Of a stretch of 64,000 nt of DNA, positions 33,579 to 44,956 are shown one piece after another (the first letter of the stretch is position 1; each line of letters starts with the position of its first letter). The notes under the pieces were generated by a model. That model had not been told where the DNA came from. It saw only the letters and a list, made by a program, of their open reading frames with translations, and did no database searches. Source of the stretch: Xenoacremonium recifei (lineage: Eukaryota > Ascomycota > Sordariomycetes > Hypocreales > Nectriaceae); NCBI GenBank assembly GCA_012184525.1, contig WOFQ01000002.1:620001-684000 (forward strand), written 5' to 3'. The translations under genes and the position numbers were made by a program.

Positions 33579-34943
33579 ATGGACAAGAAGAACGAAGACT
33601 ACGTTGTTCGCATGCCGGAGAACTCCTATGGAAACGGCGAGAAGGACCCCTTCATGGCCCGATCGCCATCGCGACGATCCCCCAATGGCGTTCACCACGC
33701 CGGCCTCGGCCAATCCGTTTCGAAGCTCGAGAACAGCCCGCCCTTATCGATCATTTCATACTGTCTTGCTTCTATTAGCATGACCGTGGTTAACAAGTTT
33801 GTCGTTTCGGGCAACTTTTGGAACCTGAACTTCTTCTACCTGGCCGTTCAAGTGAGATCACCCGGCTTGTCTCGTATGTCTTAACGCTAACAGTTCGCAA
33901 GGCCATCGTGTGCAGCGTGACTATCACAGCTTTCAAACAAATGGGCATGATCAAAAACCTCTCTCCTTTCGACCCTGAAAAGGCCAAAAGATGTTTGTTA
34001 TTGCCCAAGTCAGTTTTCGTGGGAATAAAGGTTGACAGATTCAGGGTTCCCTATCTCGCTTCTTCTCGTCGGAATGATCTACACCAGCACGAAAGCGCTC
34101 CAATTCCTATCCGTCCCCGTCTACACTATCTTCAAGAACTTGACCATCATCGTCATTGCATACGGCGAGGTTCTCTGGTTCGGCGGCAGCGTCACCCCTC
34201 TCGCGCTGCTCTCTTTTGGCCTCATGGTATTGAGTTCCGTTGTTGCCGCCTGGGCTGATATCCAGAGCGCAATCGCCGGTGACTTCAATATGAGCGATTC
34301 TTCCGCGGCCATGTCCACTCTTAATGCCGGATACGCTTGGATGGGCCTGAACGTCTTCTGCAGCGCCTCCTTCGTCCTGGGCATGCGCAAGGTCATCAAG
34401 AAGATGAACTTCAAGGACTGGGATTGTAAGCCATATCCGAAATTTCTATCCAACACTCTAATCAGCATTCCATTCCACACTTGCTAACAGGAAATTTTCA
34501 CAGCCATGTACTACAACAACCTGCTTACGATCCCCGTCCTCCTCGTCTGCTCTCTCTTGACTGAAGACTGGTCCGGAGTAAACTTCGCGAAGAACTTCCC
34601 CGACGAGACACGCAACCGAATGATTATCGGCATGATTTACTCTGGACTGGCTGCCATTTTCATATCCTACTGCTCTGCGTGGTGCATCCGTGTCACTTCG
34701 TCTACGACATACTCGATGGTTGGAGCTCTGAACAAGCTCCCTATTGCTGTCAGCGGTCTGATCTTCTTCGATGCGCCCGTGACGTTGGGAAGCGTTTCCG
34801 CGATTTTCATTGGATTCGTCAGCGGAATTGTCTTCTCCTGGGCCAATGTTCGGCAAAAGATGGCCTCGAAGGACTCGCTGCCCACAGTCCGACCTACCAT
34901 GAGCGCTAGCTCTCAGAGCTCTCGAGATGCCGCCAACTCGTGA
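33579..34943 (+). CDS. gmtA: Golgi GDP-mannose transporter (Vrg4/GmtA)
   Basis: There are four exons, 33579-33851, 33902-33992, 34045-34425 and 34504-34943, encoding 394 residues. The protein exchanges cytosolic GDP-mannose for lumenal GMP and feeds mannan and galactomannan synthesis. The nucleotide-sugar binding motif GALNKLP is present in SMVGALNKLPIAVSG. Further marks are ISYCLASISMTVVNKFVVSG, FKNLTIIVIAYGEVLWFGG and GYAWMGLNVFCSASFVL. About ten TM helices are expected. The N-terminal tail is cytosolic and ends with PPLSIISYC. Exon 3 opens by completing a Trp codon across the junction (AKR-W-FPISL), which confirms the splice sites. Essential in the fungi where it has been tested. Confidence 0.94.
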
Positions 34944-35839
34944 TGCGACATGAGGAGTGGTTGAGGCAGCAAACTGACGATCGACGACTAGTCGGCAATC
35001 TTGATCCTTTCAAGAGGGGATCAAGAATGTCTTCGAGGCTTCCTGGAAGGCAGACTCGAAGCAATAAGAAACATTGAGATTTTTATGTACACTACGGTAA
35101 CAGCCACGGAATGATTTTGTTTGGCATAGACAACGGCGTGGCCGGAGTAAGACGGGGCTGTTCGGTTGCTGGCTAAATCTTGGAGCCTGGACAAATACAT
35201 TGAGGGAGGGAAACGCTTCGGGAAGTTGATGTAAAGGAATTGCAGCATGGCAAGACTTGTCACCTAATATACTTTTATAACATTTGATGCTATGATTTAG
35301 AGCGCGGCAGAACCCCCAACTAGACCGTTTCTATCATGAATCCCTCCCGCTATTTGTTACGGAGCCGACATCTTAATACCCGCTTGTGGTGTCAAAGGAA
35401 CTTGGGGACAAAACTAATAGTCATCTATGAGCTATTCAAATATCTTTCTGCCTTGCGTACTTATTCATCGTGCTTTTAATCCAGTCTGACAGCAGAAACT
35501 GAGACTGTCATGCTCACATGGATGCCTTGCTGATCCGAGGCATGTCGTCATCACTCCGCCAATTGCATTACCGCGATAGACACGAGATGGGTCACGAACA
35601 AATTCCTTTATCAGGAATTGGCCAGCCAGCAGACGACCAGCTTCCCACGTGGCGCACGTCACGACACCCTCCTTGTTTAAAACCATATTTGTGTGTTGAG
35701 CACCCTAATGTCCATAAGGACCTTCAGTTCCAATTCTTACGCCTGCTCTCCCAAATCTTCTCCTCGATCTCTCGCGATGCCATAGTCGAGAAAGGCGCTC
35801 CCTAACTCCTCTCCGCCCCTTTCAGAACCTCTCCAAAAA
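34944..35839. other. Intergenic region upstream of the Ale1-like gene
   Basis: This is gene-free sequence of about 900 bp, holding a 3' UTR and a promoter. A 95-codon ORF at 35518-35805 has no family character. Confidence 0.4.
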
Positions 35840-37700
35840 TGCTACTCTGGCTTCACAAGCGTGAGTTCTACCGCCTCGACCCTGCTGCCTGTCAGTCTGA
35901 CATGGAACTAAATACTTCTAGCTTTCGAGGCTCTTGCGACGAGGCTCGGTGCCTCTCCTGATGAACGTGAGGCAACTCAAACTCCTCCCTGTGTCTCTTC
36001 TTTTCTGGTTGGCCTAACATCTCGTTCTTGCGTCTAAGTGAAACTCGTCACGTCGTTCCTCTTGTCATATCCCCTCGCAGCTCTTCTCAAACGCATCCCG
36101 GATTCCAGGCCAGGACTGAAGAACCTATTTTCCATCTGGTATGCCAACGCCGCAGCTATGTCGCTTACGTGACGAGAAGCTTTTCTGACTGAGGCAGTAC
36201 ATCCATCTTCTTCCTCGTTGGGTTGTTCGACCTCTGGGATGGCTTGCAAACTCTGGCCATCAGTGCCGGCGGCATATACTGTCTTGCCACTTATCTCCGA
36301 AAGAGCCCCTACATGCCATGGATCGGCTTCGTCTTTGTCATGGGCCACATGTCCATGAATCACATCACCCGGCAACGTGCCAACAGCCCCTCTAGCGTCG
36401 ATATCACCGGCGCCCAAATGGTTCTTCTCATGAAACTGCACGCATTCTGCTGGAACGTGGCAGATGGCCAACTCCCAGCAGACCAGCTTTCAGATTTCCA
36501 GCGAGAGCATATGCTCGTCGAAGTCCCGTCGGTACTTGACTTCGTTGGATATGTTCTCTTCTTCCCTGCCTTGTTTGCTGGTCCAGCCTTCGATTTCATT
36601 GAGTACCGCCGCTGGCTAGACACTTCCATGTTCGACATATCCCCCGCTATCGACCCGGCCAAGAAGCCGCCTGTTAGACGCAAGCGGAAGATTCCCCGGA
36701 GCGGTGGCCCAGCTGCATGGAAAGCCGCCTCAGGTCTGTTCTGGATCGGACTTTTCATGGGGTTATCTGGATCATATAACCCTGATAAGCTGGTTTCGGA
36801 GTCATTCCTCGTGTATAGTCTCCCTCGCCGTGTCTGGATCATGTACCTTGTCAACCTCGTGGCACGATTGAAGTTCTATGGTGTCTGGTCCTTGACAGAG
36901 GGCGCTTGCATTTTGACAGGCCTTGGATATAATGGTGTTGACCCAGTCACTGGCAAGATCTCATGGAACAGATTGCAGAACATTGACATCTGGGGTGTGG
37001 AAACGGCTCAAAACCCTCGAGGCTACCTCGCCGGATGGAATATGAACACGAACAACTGGCTACGAAACTACGTCTATCTGCGGGTGACACCAAGGGGTAA
37101 GAAACCGGGCTTCCGCGCTAGCATCGCAACTTTCGTTACGAGCGCTTTCTGGCATGGCTTCTATCCCGGCTACTACCTCACATTCATCCTCGCGAGCCTT
37201 ATCCAAACCTCAGCCAAGAGTGAGTTGCTCCAGCTTGTCTCGTCGTTACCGTCGCTAACCTCCTTCTAGATTTCAGACGCTATGTGCGGCCCTTTTTCCT
37301 CGACCCGATCACAGGGTTGCCCACGCCAAAGAAGAGATACTACGATATCCTCACCTATCTCGTCACGCAATTCACCTTTTCCTTCACTACCACCCCGTTT
37401 CTGGTCCTCTCTTTCCAGGGATGTGTCATGGCCTGGTCTGGCGTATACTTCTACGCGCTCGCCTGGACAGTGCTATCGCTGGTCTTCTTTTCATCATACG
37501 GAAGAGCGGCGCTTAAGAAGCAGCTGGAGGAACGCCAGAGCAAGGTCCGCGTCAAGTTGGTACGGTCAATAAGCACGGACAGCCTCACAGGCAAGGAGCC
37601 GATCCTTGGTATCTCCAAGGATTTCAGCGAGGATATCAACGAAGCTGTCGAGGAGTTCAAAGCCGAGGTCGAGGCGATGCAGAAGAGCAAGGCTGCTTAA
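35840..37700 (+). CDS. ale1: Lysophospholipid acyltransferase, MBOAT family (Ale1/Lpt1 type)
   Basis: There are five exons, 35840-35861, 35922-35966, 36039-36138, 36198-37219 and 37270-37700, encoding 539 residues. The enzyme transfers acyl groups from acyl-CoA to lysophospholipids (Lands cycle) in the ER. MBOAT marks are GHMSMNHI, the Asn region AGWNMNTNNWLRNYVYLRV, and the catalytic His in SAFWHGFYPGYYLTFI. Other Ale1-like stretches are PSVLDFVGYVLFFPALFAGP and FDFIEYRRWLD. There are about eight to ten hydrophobic helices. A basic loop (KKPPVRRKRKIPRSGG) precedes the second half. The C-terminus is a charged cytosolic coiled segment. The first two exons are tiny (22 and 45 nt) and were set by splice sites and phase, so the exact N-terminus is less certain. 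Confidence 0.92.
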
Positions 37701-38222
37701 GAATCATGGTCGCCCTGGTCTATTATAGATACAACCTGGTGCCTCTTATTTCCGAGGCGTCAGTGCGCAGATACAGGATATTTAATTAGAACACAGTAGA
37801 ACGCAAAGCAGTACTATTTATACATTGTATTGCATCATTAGATCTATCTAGAAGATGGGTTCAAGGGAACCGCCCTGTCGTATCCAGGTCGTGAGAAGAG
37901 ATAATTACATGGTATCGTGAGAATGAACGTCGTGAGAGTTGTTTTTGTCAACTCGACTGGTATTCCATCTCTTAGGAGGCCAGCCACGGTGCAAATATAC
38001 AAGGTCGTTGATGAACGAGGTTGAAAATACGTGAAACATAAAGGGTGAGGAAAGCGTGTTTAAAAGACAGTTCGTTTTCGTGAGAGCTTTTTTCTTTTCG
38101 AATAGCATCGTCATATCATGAAATCATCGAGATGCCGTCGGGCTTCATGATGCAACATCAAAGCGGAATTTGATCCGCCTGGGTCTTCAAAGCGTCATGT
38201 CGTCAGAAGAGTAGGTGTTTGT
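37701..38222. other. Convergent 3' region
   Basis: This region of 522 bp between two facing stop codons holds both 3' UTRs. No gene was seen. Confidence 0.45.
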
Positions 38223-40896
38223 TCAAGATCCCCAGCGTTGCCGTAAGCCAACGACCACGAGAGCGATCACGGCACCCAGGATCAGGAGGCCGATGACAGC
38301 CATAAAACGGTTGAGCTTGCGCCACCAGTGGGCGCTCCTGAAAACAACCTCGTCTAGGTTGGCAGTCGTTTTGTTACGAGAGCTGGGCTTGGTTGCGTCC
38401 TGGTCGTGATGGCCATCCTCAAGGCTGGGAGGGGGGTGAAGGGGGATGAATGCGGCCAACATCCAAGCTGCTTCTATATTAGCAAATGCCATTGCATCGT
38501 TGTGACTAGGCAAGTAGAAACTAGCCCTCATGAGTCGACTTACCGAAAGGGAATACGAATCCCACAATAAAGAGCACGACTTGAGCATTGCGTTTGCCAG
38601 TCATCTCGCTGTTCATGGACCAGTCTGCAGTCGGGACATCCCACATGTGGTAGCTGCCCGCTCGGCGATCGCGGTACAGATGGGGAGACCAGATGCTCGA
38701 GGTCTGTTTCTTTATGCCGCGCACAACCGCGAGGACCGGGTGAGGCTGGACAGGCGTGATCTCCATCGATCCAGCATTGGAGGCCTGTCGTTGGACCTGT
38801 TGCGAAGCAGGGTCTCGCGGCCGTCGGCGAGGGCTGAATATGCCCAAGGGATGAGGTTCAGTGCTTGGGGAGCGACTGCGACTGAAGAATGAGCCTCTCT
38901 CGCTGTATTGAGAGAACATCGAGTCGGAGGATGCTTGAGCAGCCAACCAGCGACGCTCGCCGCTACCGTAGTAAAGTCTACATCGAGTCAGTCAACCCGG
39001 CAAATTCATGGGGTCTGCAGTCGCGGAAGCTTACCTTGCCCATGTCGGCAGTGAACCTGCATTGAAACTGTTCGCTCGAGAGCTACCGGATGACCGTAAA
39101 TTGCGATCCGAAGAGCGGGTTGCCAAGTAGTGCATTCTAGTCTTCGAGGGGCGGTGTCGCAAAACCTCGAGATCAGCAAGGCCGTCCCCATCCTCGTCTT
39201 GGTCTCTAATCAGCCGGATGCCACCTGTCATAGGATCTCGGAATGAGTCTCGGCGAAGTGCTTGTGGAGGTGGTTCCAAAGAACCATGCCTCGAGTGCGA
39301 AGGAGAAATGTTGTACTCGTCCAGCCCAGCTAAAGATGCCGATATGCCCAACAGTTGCCGGCTGTGGCTGCTGTACAGGCCACTGCTTCGTCTATCGCCG
39401 GCCGACAGGGGCGTCAGCACTCTGGACGCCGTCTCGCTGTCTCTTTCGCTCTCCGACATGACAGTCGATAGCTGGGTGCTCCATAGGGGCGTTCGGGGTG
39501 CTGGCATATGTGGTCGTGCATGCGCCGGGTTTTGGAGGGGCGTGGAGAGGCTGGCCAGGGATTCATGCCAGCCCAGTCCGCCCTGGTTCAGAAGGGTTGC
39601 CGGTCCAGCAAATATTGCTCGCGTCGCCTCCTGGGTCAGGATAGTAGAGATGGAAGTAAGGGAGCCTGTTCGGATCGAGTCACGGGACCGAGATCTGTGC
39701 AGGTAAAAGTTCTCGGAGGAACTTCGCTTTGTCGGTCGCAAGGGGGGCACGACCAGGCTTTCTCGGGAGAATTGGGGTCTTACTGCCTGCCTCACGGCCA
39801 CAACAGAAGATGACGAGGAAGATTGGCCCTCATGCAGGACGTAGTTCCCTTCACTGTCCTCCGTCTGTGGCCGAATGTCACCTCGAACAGAGGGGTCCGA
39901 TGAGGAAGGCGGCGCAAGCACTCGGTAATTAGACTGGCTCGAGGACGGAGGTAGACTTTCCAATTCGAGAGCATTGACCGGTGAGCTCTGACCGTACAGC
40001 TTGTAATTGGTTCTGGCGGAAAGAGTCGAGTCGGTCTGCGAGGACACAGTCTGGAAGGAAGGCTTCTCCGAGAGCAGCCTCGAAGACGTAGCCGTCTCGA
40101 AGCTAATCTCGGGCAATGGCGGGAGGGGCAGCTCGGGCGGCGTCTCGGACACGGGCTGCGGCTTCTTCTGTTTGAGGTCGGGAGTCTTGGGCACCTTTCG
40201 GAGACCGCCCACCATGCGATAGCTCCAGGGGGAGGACGAGCGGCGGCCAGAGAACAGAGCGGGCGAGGGGGTTGAGAAGCTTCGCTCGGTCAGGGGCGTC
40301 AGGGGTGAGCTAGGGCGCTCATCGGTAAAAGCATTGGAAAACCGGCCAAAGGAGCTGCTCCGGGTTGTGTCAGAGGGACGGCCAGATCGGAGGGACGTCG
40401 CTTGAGATGAGAAGGAGGTGTCGTGGGGCAGAACCGAGAAGGTCTTGTCGGAGTGCACGTTGATAACCTTGCGCCTCGACGACGGCCGCGGTGAGGTCGG
40501 CGGCGAGACCGACCGTTCAAGATACGAATTCTCATCGCGGCTAACCAGGGACAGGTCGGCGTCCCAGCCATCGAAAGCAGACGCCGGAGTCCCAACAGGG
40601 CTCAAGTCTGATCGCCTCAAAGATGAAACAGGAGCCCAGGCCTTACCCAGACTTGGAGACGGGGTTTCATAGAACGGGCTGTCGCGGGAGGTCGGCGAGG
40701 AGCACTGAACACACGCATCGGGGTCGGTCTCAGTGCTGGCGTCCGCATAGGAGACGACACGGTCCGGCACGGAGCCATCGGAGGCGATTCGGGGTGGGCT
40801 GTACGGCACGAGGCGGATCCCAAGGCGGTTGTTCTGGGAGCTGGAGCGCTCGTGAAGTGGCCGTCGCGGCGGAGAACAAGACGGCGATACCGACAT
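38223..40896 (-). CDS. Serine-rich protein with two C-terminal TM helices, function unknown
   Basis: There are three exons, 40896-39035, 38977-38544 and 38470-38223, encoding 847 residues. I do not recognise a named family. About 650 N-terminal residues are disordered and rich in Ser, Pro and Arg, with many potential SP/RxxS phosphosites. The end is ordered: RLYYGSGERRWL, SIWSPHLYRDRR, SYHMWDVPTADWSMN, then a first hydrophobic helix AQVVLFIVGFVFPF split by the last intron and continuing AWMLAAFIPL. A hydrophilic loop with HWWRKLNR and a last helix MAVIGLLILGAVIALVVVG follow. The Trp-rich segment looks conserved rather than random. Probable topology is a long cytosolic N-terminus on an endomembrane or plasma membrane anchor. 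The last acceptor offers two in-frame sites 3 nt apart. Confidence 0.75.
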
Positions 40897-43498
40897 GCTC
40901 TACGCACTAGGCGAGGGAGGCCGAGACTCCCATGCCCTAAGGGCAAGCTTTGGAAGAGCGAGTGTCTTTTTGAAGCGAATGGCAGGTTGCGTGAGCCAGA
41001 TGTTGTCTCTGTTCTCGTCGAGACGGAGTTGTACGGCTACAAGACACCGACAACGAGACAGCTGATGATCTTTCGTTCAAGCAAGAATTCGTAGCGCAGT
41101 TGACATTAGGTTCAAGAGAATTTTCGGGATTATCCAAGAGAGAACTGAATTGAATTCGTCAAGTCGAGTGGTTTCGATATGGTCGTCGTTGCGGCCGGTG
41201 GATCGGGCCTTGATCGGAGCAACTGGGGAAGAGAGTGTTGGTGGTATTACGTGCTGCAAATGCAGAGGTCGGAGAACGAAGAGGAAAAGAAGTATAACCA
41301 AAGAAACCCAAGAAAGACTTTTAGAGAGAAACGACAGATGACAGCAATTGTGTCATGGAAGAAGCAGAAGAACGAACTGGTGGTGGGAAAGGGGAAGCAG
41401 AAGAACAAGCCAGGCAAGGCAGCCAAAGAGTGTGGTGCGAGCTGGCCGAAACTGGGCGAGCAGGCGGATGAGCGAGCGAGTGAGCGACAATCAAGTGAGT
41501 GGACGTTCGATGCAACAGCACGAACAAGAGAGAGAGGGAGAGGGAGGGACGGGAATGCCCTGCGGCGGCGGCAATGCAGGTCGTCGTCGAGCAGTCTGGC
41601 CTCTGCAACTTTGACTGGAGAGAAATGGTTGACAGAGGAAGAGGAGGTCGAGAAACGGGGAGACGAGGCCGGCCACATGCGGGCACATGGAGTGGACGGG
41701 AAGCTGGCTGTCGGTCAAGGAAGGCCAGAGCCAGACCGGGGCTCTTTCGCTTTCTCTCTCCTGCTTTCCTGATTCTGGCTTTCTACACCATTGGCCGGGT
41801 TCTTTCTCTGCCAAAGACAGCCGGGGCGCCAATGGAAAACCCATCGCTGCAGCTAAGGAGAAGGGGATATTACCTGGGCTGCAGCAGGGGTTCTCCTGCA
41901 GATGGCGGCTGGTGGATGGACCGTCATGGAGCGTCGACCGTCCGCTAAACAGGGGCCAGGGGGGAGAGAACCAGCCTTTTGCCACGGGGCTGCGGCTTCT
42001 CCAGGATGGCCACGGACGACTCACAGGCAAGCCTCCAGGTCCTCAAGACACACCGACACTGTGGCCCGCGCTTGTCAGCTGCTGACTGCCAGGATATAGG
42101 AAGCTTCATACGGAGTACGGAGCACAGAGTACGGAGCACAACTGGCCAGCCTCTCGTCCGATGGGTCTCGAAATCCCAGGAACTGTCCATGTCTAGCACG
42201 CACACTTCGAGACTCTTCCTGTCCAGACTTGCCAGACCACCAGCTGATCTGCGGTGCATCTGAACCGGTTTCCAGGCTAGCACCCAGCACGCCGTTCATT
42301 ATTAGCACTCGTGGTGTATAACCCCGTAAATAGGCTGTCCTCCGTCTTTGGGCGCGTCTCGAAACGAACTCTCTCTCGCCGGCCACTCGTCATAGTCAGG
42401 GCATCATCCGCGCCCCCGCGCGCGCTAAGGGGCGGCTCCAGGCCTAATAGTGGCATTGGGAAGCCCGACTAACATCGAGGCGTGTCAGGTTCGCGTTTTC
42501 GTGTCATGATGGCTTGCTTGCTGGCCCTCGCTCGCCCGCACAAACACACAAATGCAACTCGATTCGCACAACCAGAGCACAGAGAGAACAAAACAGGCCA
42601 CGACGAGGGAATACAAATCCAGGATCTAAGATTGCAATCAGCATCCAGCTCGAGACAAACGCACACTGGCCCCCAGGATGGTCGATGAGTGTCTGAGACA
42701 TGTCGAACGCTCAAAAGTAAAACTCCCCGTGTGCCGAGACGCTTTTAGCCGCTGCTACTTCTTGCAAATCGTCTTGATCTCGACCGATCGCCAGCCTACC
42801 TGATTAGCACCGCTCCATCTGGCGTGCCGTCCGGATCTCTCGCTCCTGGGACACAGATCAGAGCAGGCCAGGCGCCGCAATCTCGCCTACATTTACGGCT
42901 TGCTACGTGGTGCCCTACAAGACACGGGAATTTGAAACGTAATTGTGCACTGCCCCTTTGCTCTCCGCTTGCGTCTGCGGCTTGACGCAACGTCCAGGTT
43001 CTCCTGAGCGTGGTCGGTACCAAGGTACCTGTTGCCGCCGCTATCCGAGGTAGCTTAGGGCACAAGATCGCGTGCAATATACAAGCCGTCTTAGTACAGG
43101 CTTATGCAAACCGTTGCGGCCCACCGCCAACCCAATAGCTCCGTCTTGTGCAGTTGGGGAAATGAATGAAAACTCGGACAAAGAAGAACAATACTAATGA
43201 TTTGAATCAGAAAAGGCTCTGCTGATAGACGCTCAATCGGACTCAAAAGCTTCTTCAATTTTGAATTGTGCGGAGCACGGAGCATGAGTAAGACCACCAG
43301 ATAGATAGCTGAAGGCCGTTGAGCAGTGAGGAATTTCCCGTCCCGTCTACCTTCTGGATACCGGCTGGAGCTGCTTCTGCATCATCCTTACCCTCTGTAA
43401 TATCTCCCTCTTCCACCTATCAACTTCGCCCGCCAACGCTGGCTGCATCTTAGTCGATTCCGGCACCAGAGACGTCTCTCTCAGTGCCTTAATAAGCC
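40897..43498. promoter_or_regulatory. Long divergent intergenic region with purine-rich leader tract
   Basis: This region of 2.6 kb lies between the serine-rich gene and rce1. The plus strand at about 41,230-41,560 is strongly purine-rich, so the transcript of the minus-strand gene would have a CT-rich start region there, as is common near fungal transcription starts. A 14-bp tandem duplication lies at 42113-42140. ORFs of 140-197 codons overlap in opposite frames around 41,200-42,030 and lack family character. No gene is supported. Confidence 0.5.
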
Positions 43499-44672
43499 AT
43501 GTCGACCACATCAACTTCAAGAACGTCCGAGTTCACGCCAACTCACGCCGTTGGCCTGTTGGTAAGTCAAAGCCTTGGATCAGCAAAATTGCTTGTCTTG
43601 TTCTTTCTTTTGCATTGCATGCTCTTCTCGAAAACAACCGGGGGCTCGTAATTATTGTCTAAACTCGCTTGCATCCCGGTTCCCCTCTACCGTGTGTCAT
43701 TTGCCGCCCACTGACATCGCACACGTATCTCACTAACGTTTGGCCTCAAGATCGTCTACTGTCTCGTCTATGTCGTGCCGCTCTACTTCTCAGCCGCCAC
43801 GAGACCCTCGCCTACCCGTTCCCGCGATGCTCCCGAGGCCATCCGCGCGCGAATCCGCGTCGTGTCCCTTTCCACTGCCTTCTGTTCCCTCGTGACCTTC
43901 GGGCTGCTCTCGTACTATGCTCCCGTGGCAGCTCCTGATCCCTGGCACTGCATGGGCTACTGGCCGGTCGGCCTGGTCGAGGCTCTCCAGGCCCTGGCCC
44001 TGACAGCCCTCCTGTTCGCCGGCCCCCTCTACGAGGCCATCGTCATTGACGGCTGTTGGCGCTCCTGGCTGAAGCTCGAACCTCTTTACGATGTTTGGAA
44101 CGACTGGTCCAACTGGAGGAACATGGTTGCCGTACGTTTACCTCTCTTGAGAATCTCCATTCATAGAGCATATGGCTAATCTCACTTCTTAGGGGCCTGT
44201 CACCGAAGAGTGTCTTTTCCGCTCCGCTGGTGTCCCTCTGCTCTTGGCTTCCGGAGCCAGTCTCACTGGGACAATTTTTCTCTCTCCTCTCGTCTTCGGA
44301 CTCGCCCATCTACACCACTTCTACGAGTTCCGCATAACGCATCCTCACACGCCTCTTCCAGTTGCCATTGCCCGCTCACTTCTTCAGCTGTCCTACACCT
44401 CTCTATTCGGCGCTTATGCTACTTTTCTGTTCTTGAGGACCGGCAGCCTGCTTGGGGTCGTTCTAGTCCATACCTTTTGTAACTGCATGGGTCTGCCGCG
44501 CGTCTGGGGGCATGTTGAACCGTACTGGTTGTCCTGGCGAGAGGATGCTCCCGTGTCGTCGTTTTGGCCCTGGACAGCTATATATTACGTACTGCTAGTA
44601 GCAGGTCTTGTGGCCTGGTGGCAAAATTTATATGTTTTAACAGAAACCCCCATGGCTCTCGCCGGTTTCTGA
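43499..44672 (+). CDS. rce1: CAAX prenyl protease 2 (Rce1)
   Basis: There are three exons, 43499-43561, 43751-44131 and 44193-44672, encoding 307 residues. Rce1 is the ER membrane endopeptidase that removes the last three residues of prenylated Ras, Rho and a-factor-like proteins. The catalytic EExxxR motif is seen in GPVTEECLFRSAGVP. The later His-containing motifs are FGLAHLHHFYEF and VLVHTFCNCMGLPRVWG. About seven TM helices are expected. The intron breaks just before the catalytic motif (NMVA-GPVTEE). A following segment AIYYVLLVAGLVAWW is the last helix. The first exon, 21 residues, is Ser/Thr-rich; its start is the only ATG in frame upstream of the first helix. Confidence 0.93.
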
Positions 44673-44956
44673 GTGGCATACATCCTAGAAGACCGGCCCA
44701 GGCCTCCAGATAGCCGTCTCAATATAACGACATTTACCATACATTTTTACGTTAATTTCCTTCTGTTTCTCGGCTGCACCGCAATCAAATTGTTCAAACT
44801 CATTGTCAATTCCAATAACGAGTTGTCGTAAATTCTGAGATGAGATTCGCAAAAACTATTGTCGCTAGACCTCCCAGACATATGGATTCTCCTGATCAAC
44901 GGAAACCCATTTTCTAATCCTTTTCCTTTTTTCCCTCCTGATCTCGTTTGACACAA
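44673..44956. other. Convergent 3' region between rce1 and mmm1
   Basis: This short AT-richer stretch of 284 bp carries both 3' UTRs. No gene was seen. Confidence 0.4.

Noticed and set aside
41179..42085. Overlapping ORFs of 120-197 codons on both strands
   Set aside because: They overlap in opposing frames in a strand-biased purine tract and lack domains; leader or promoter DNA fits better.
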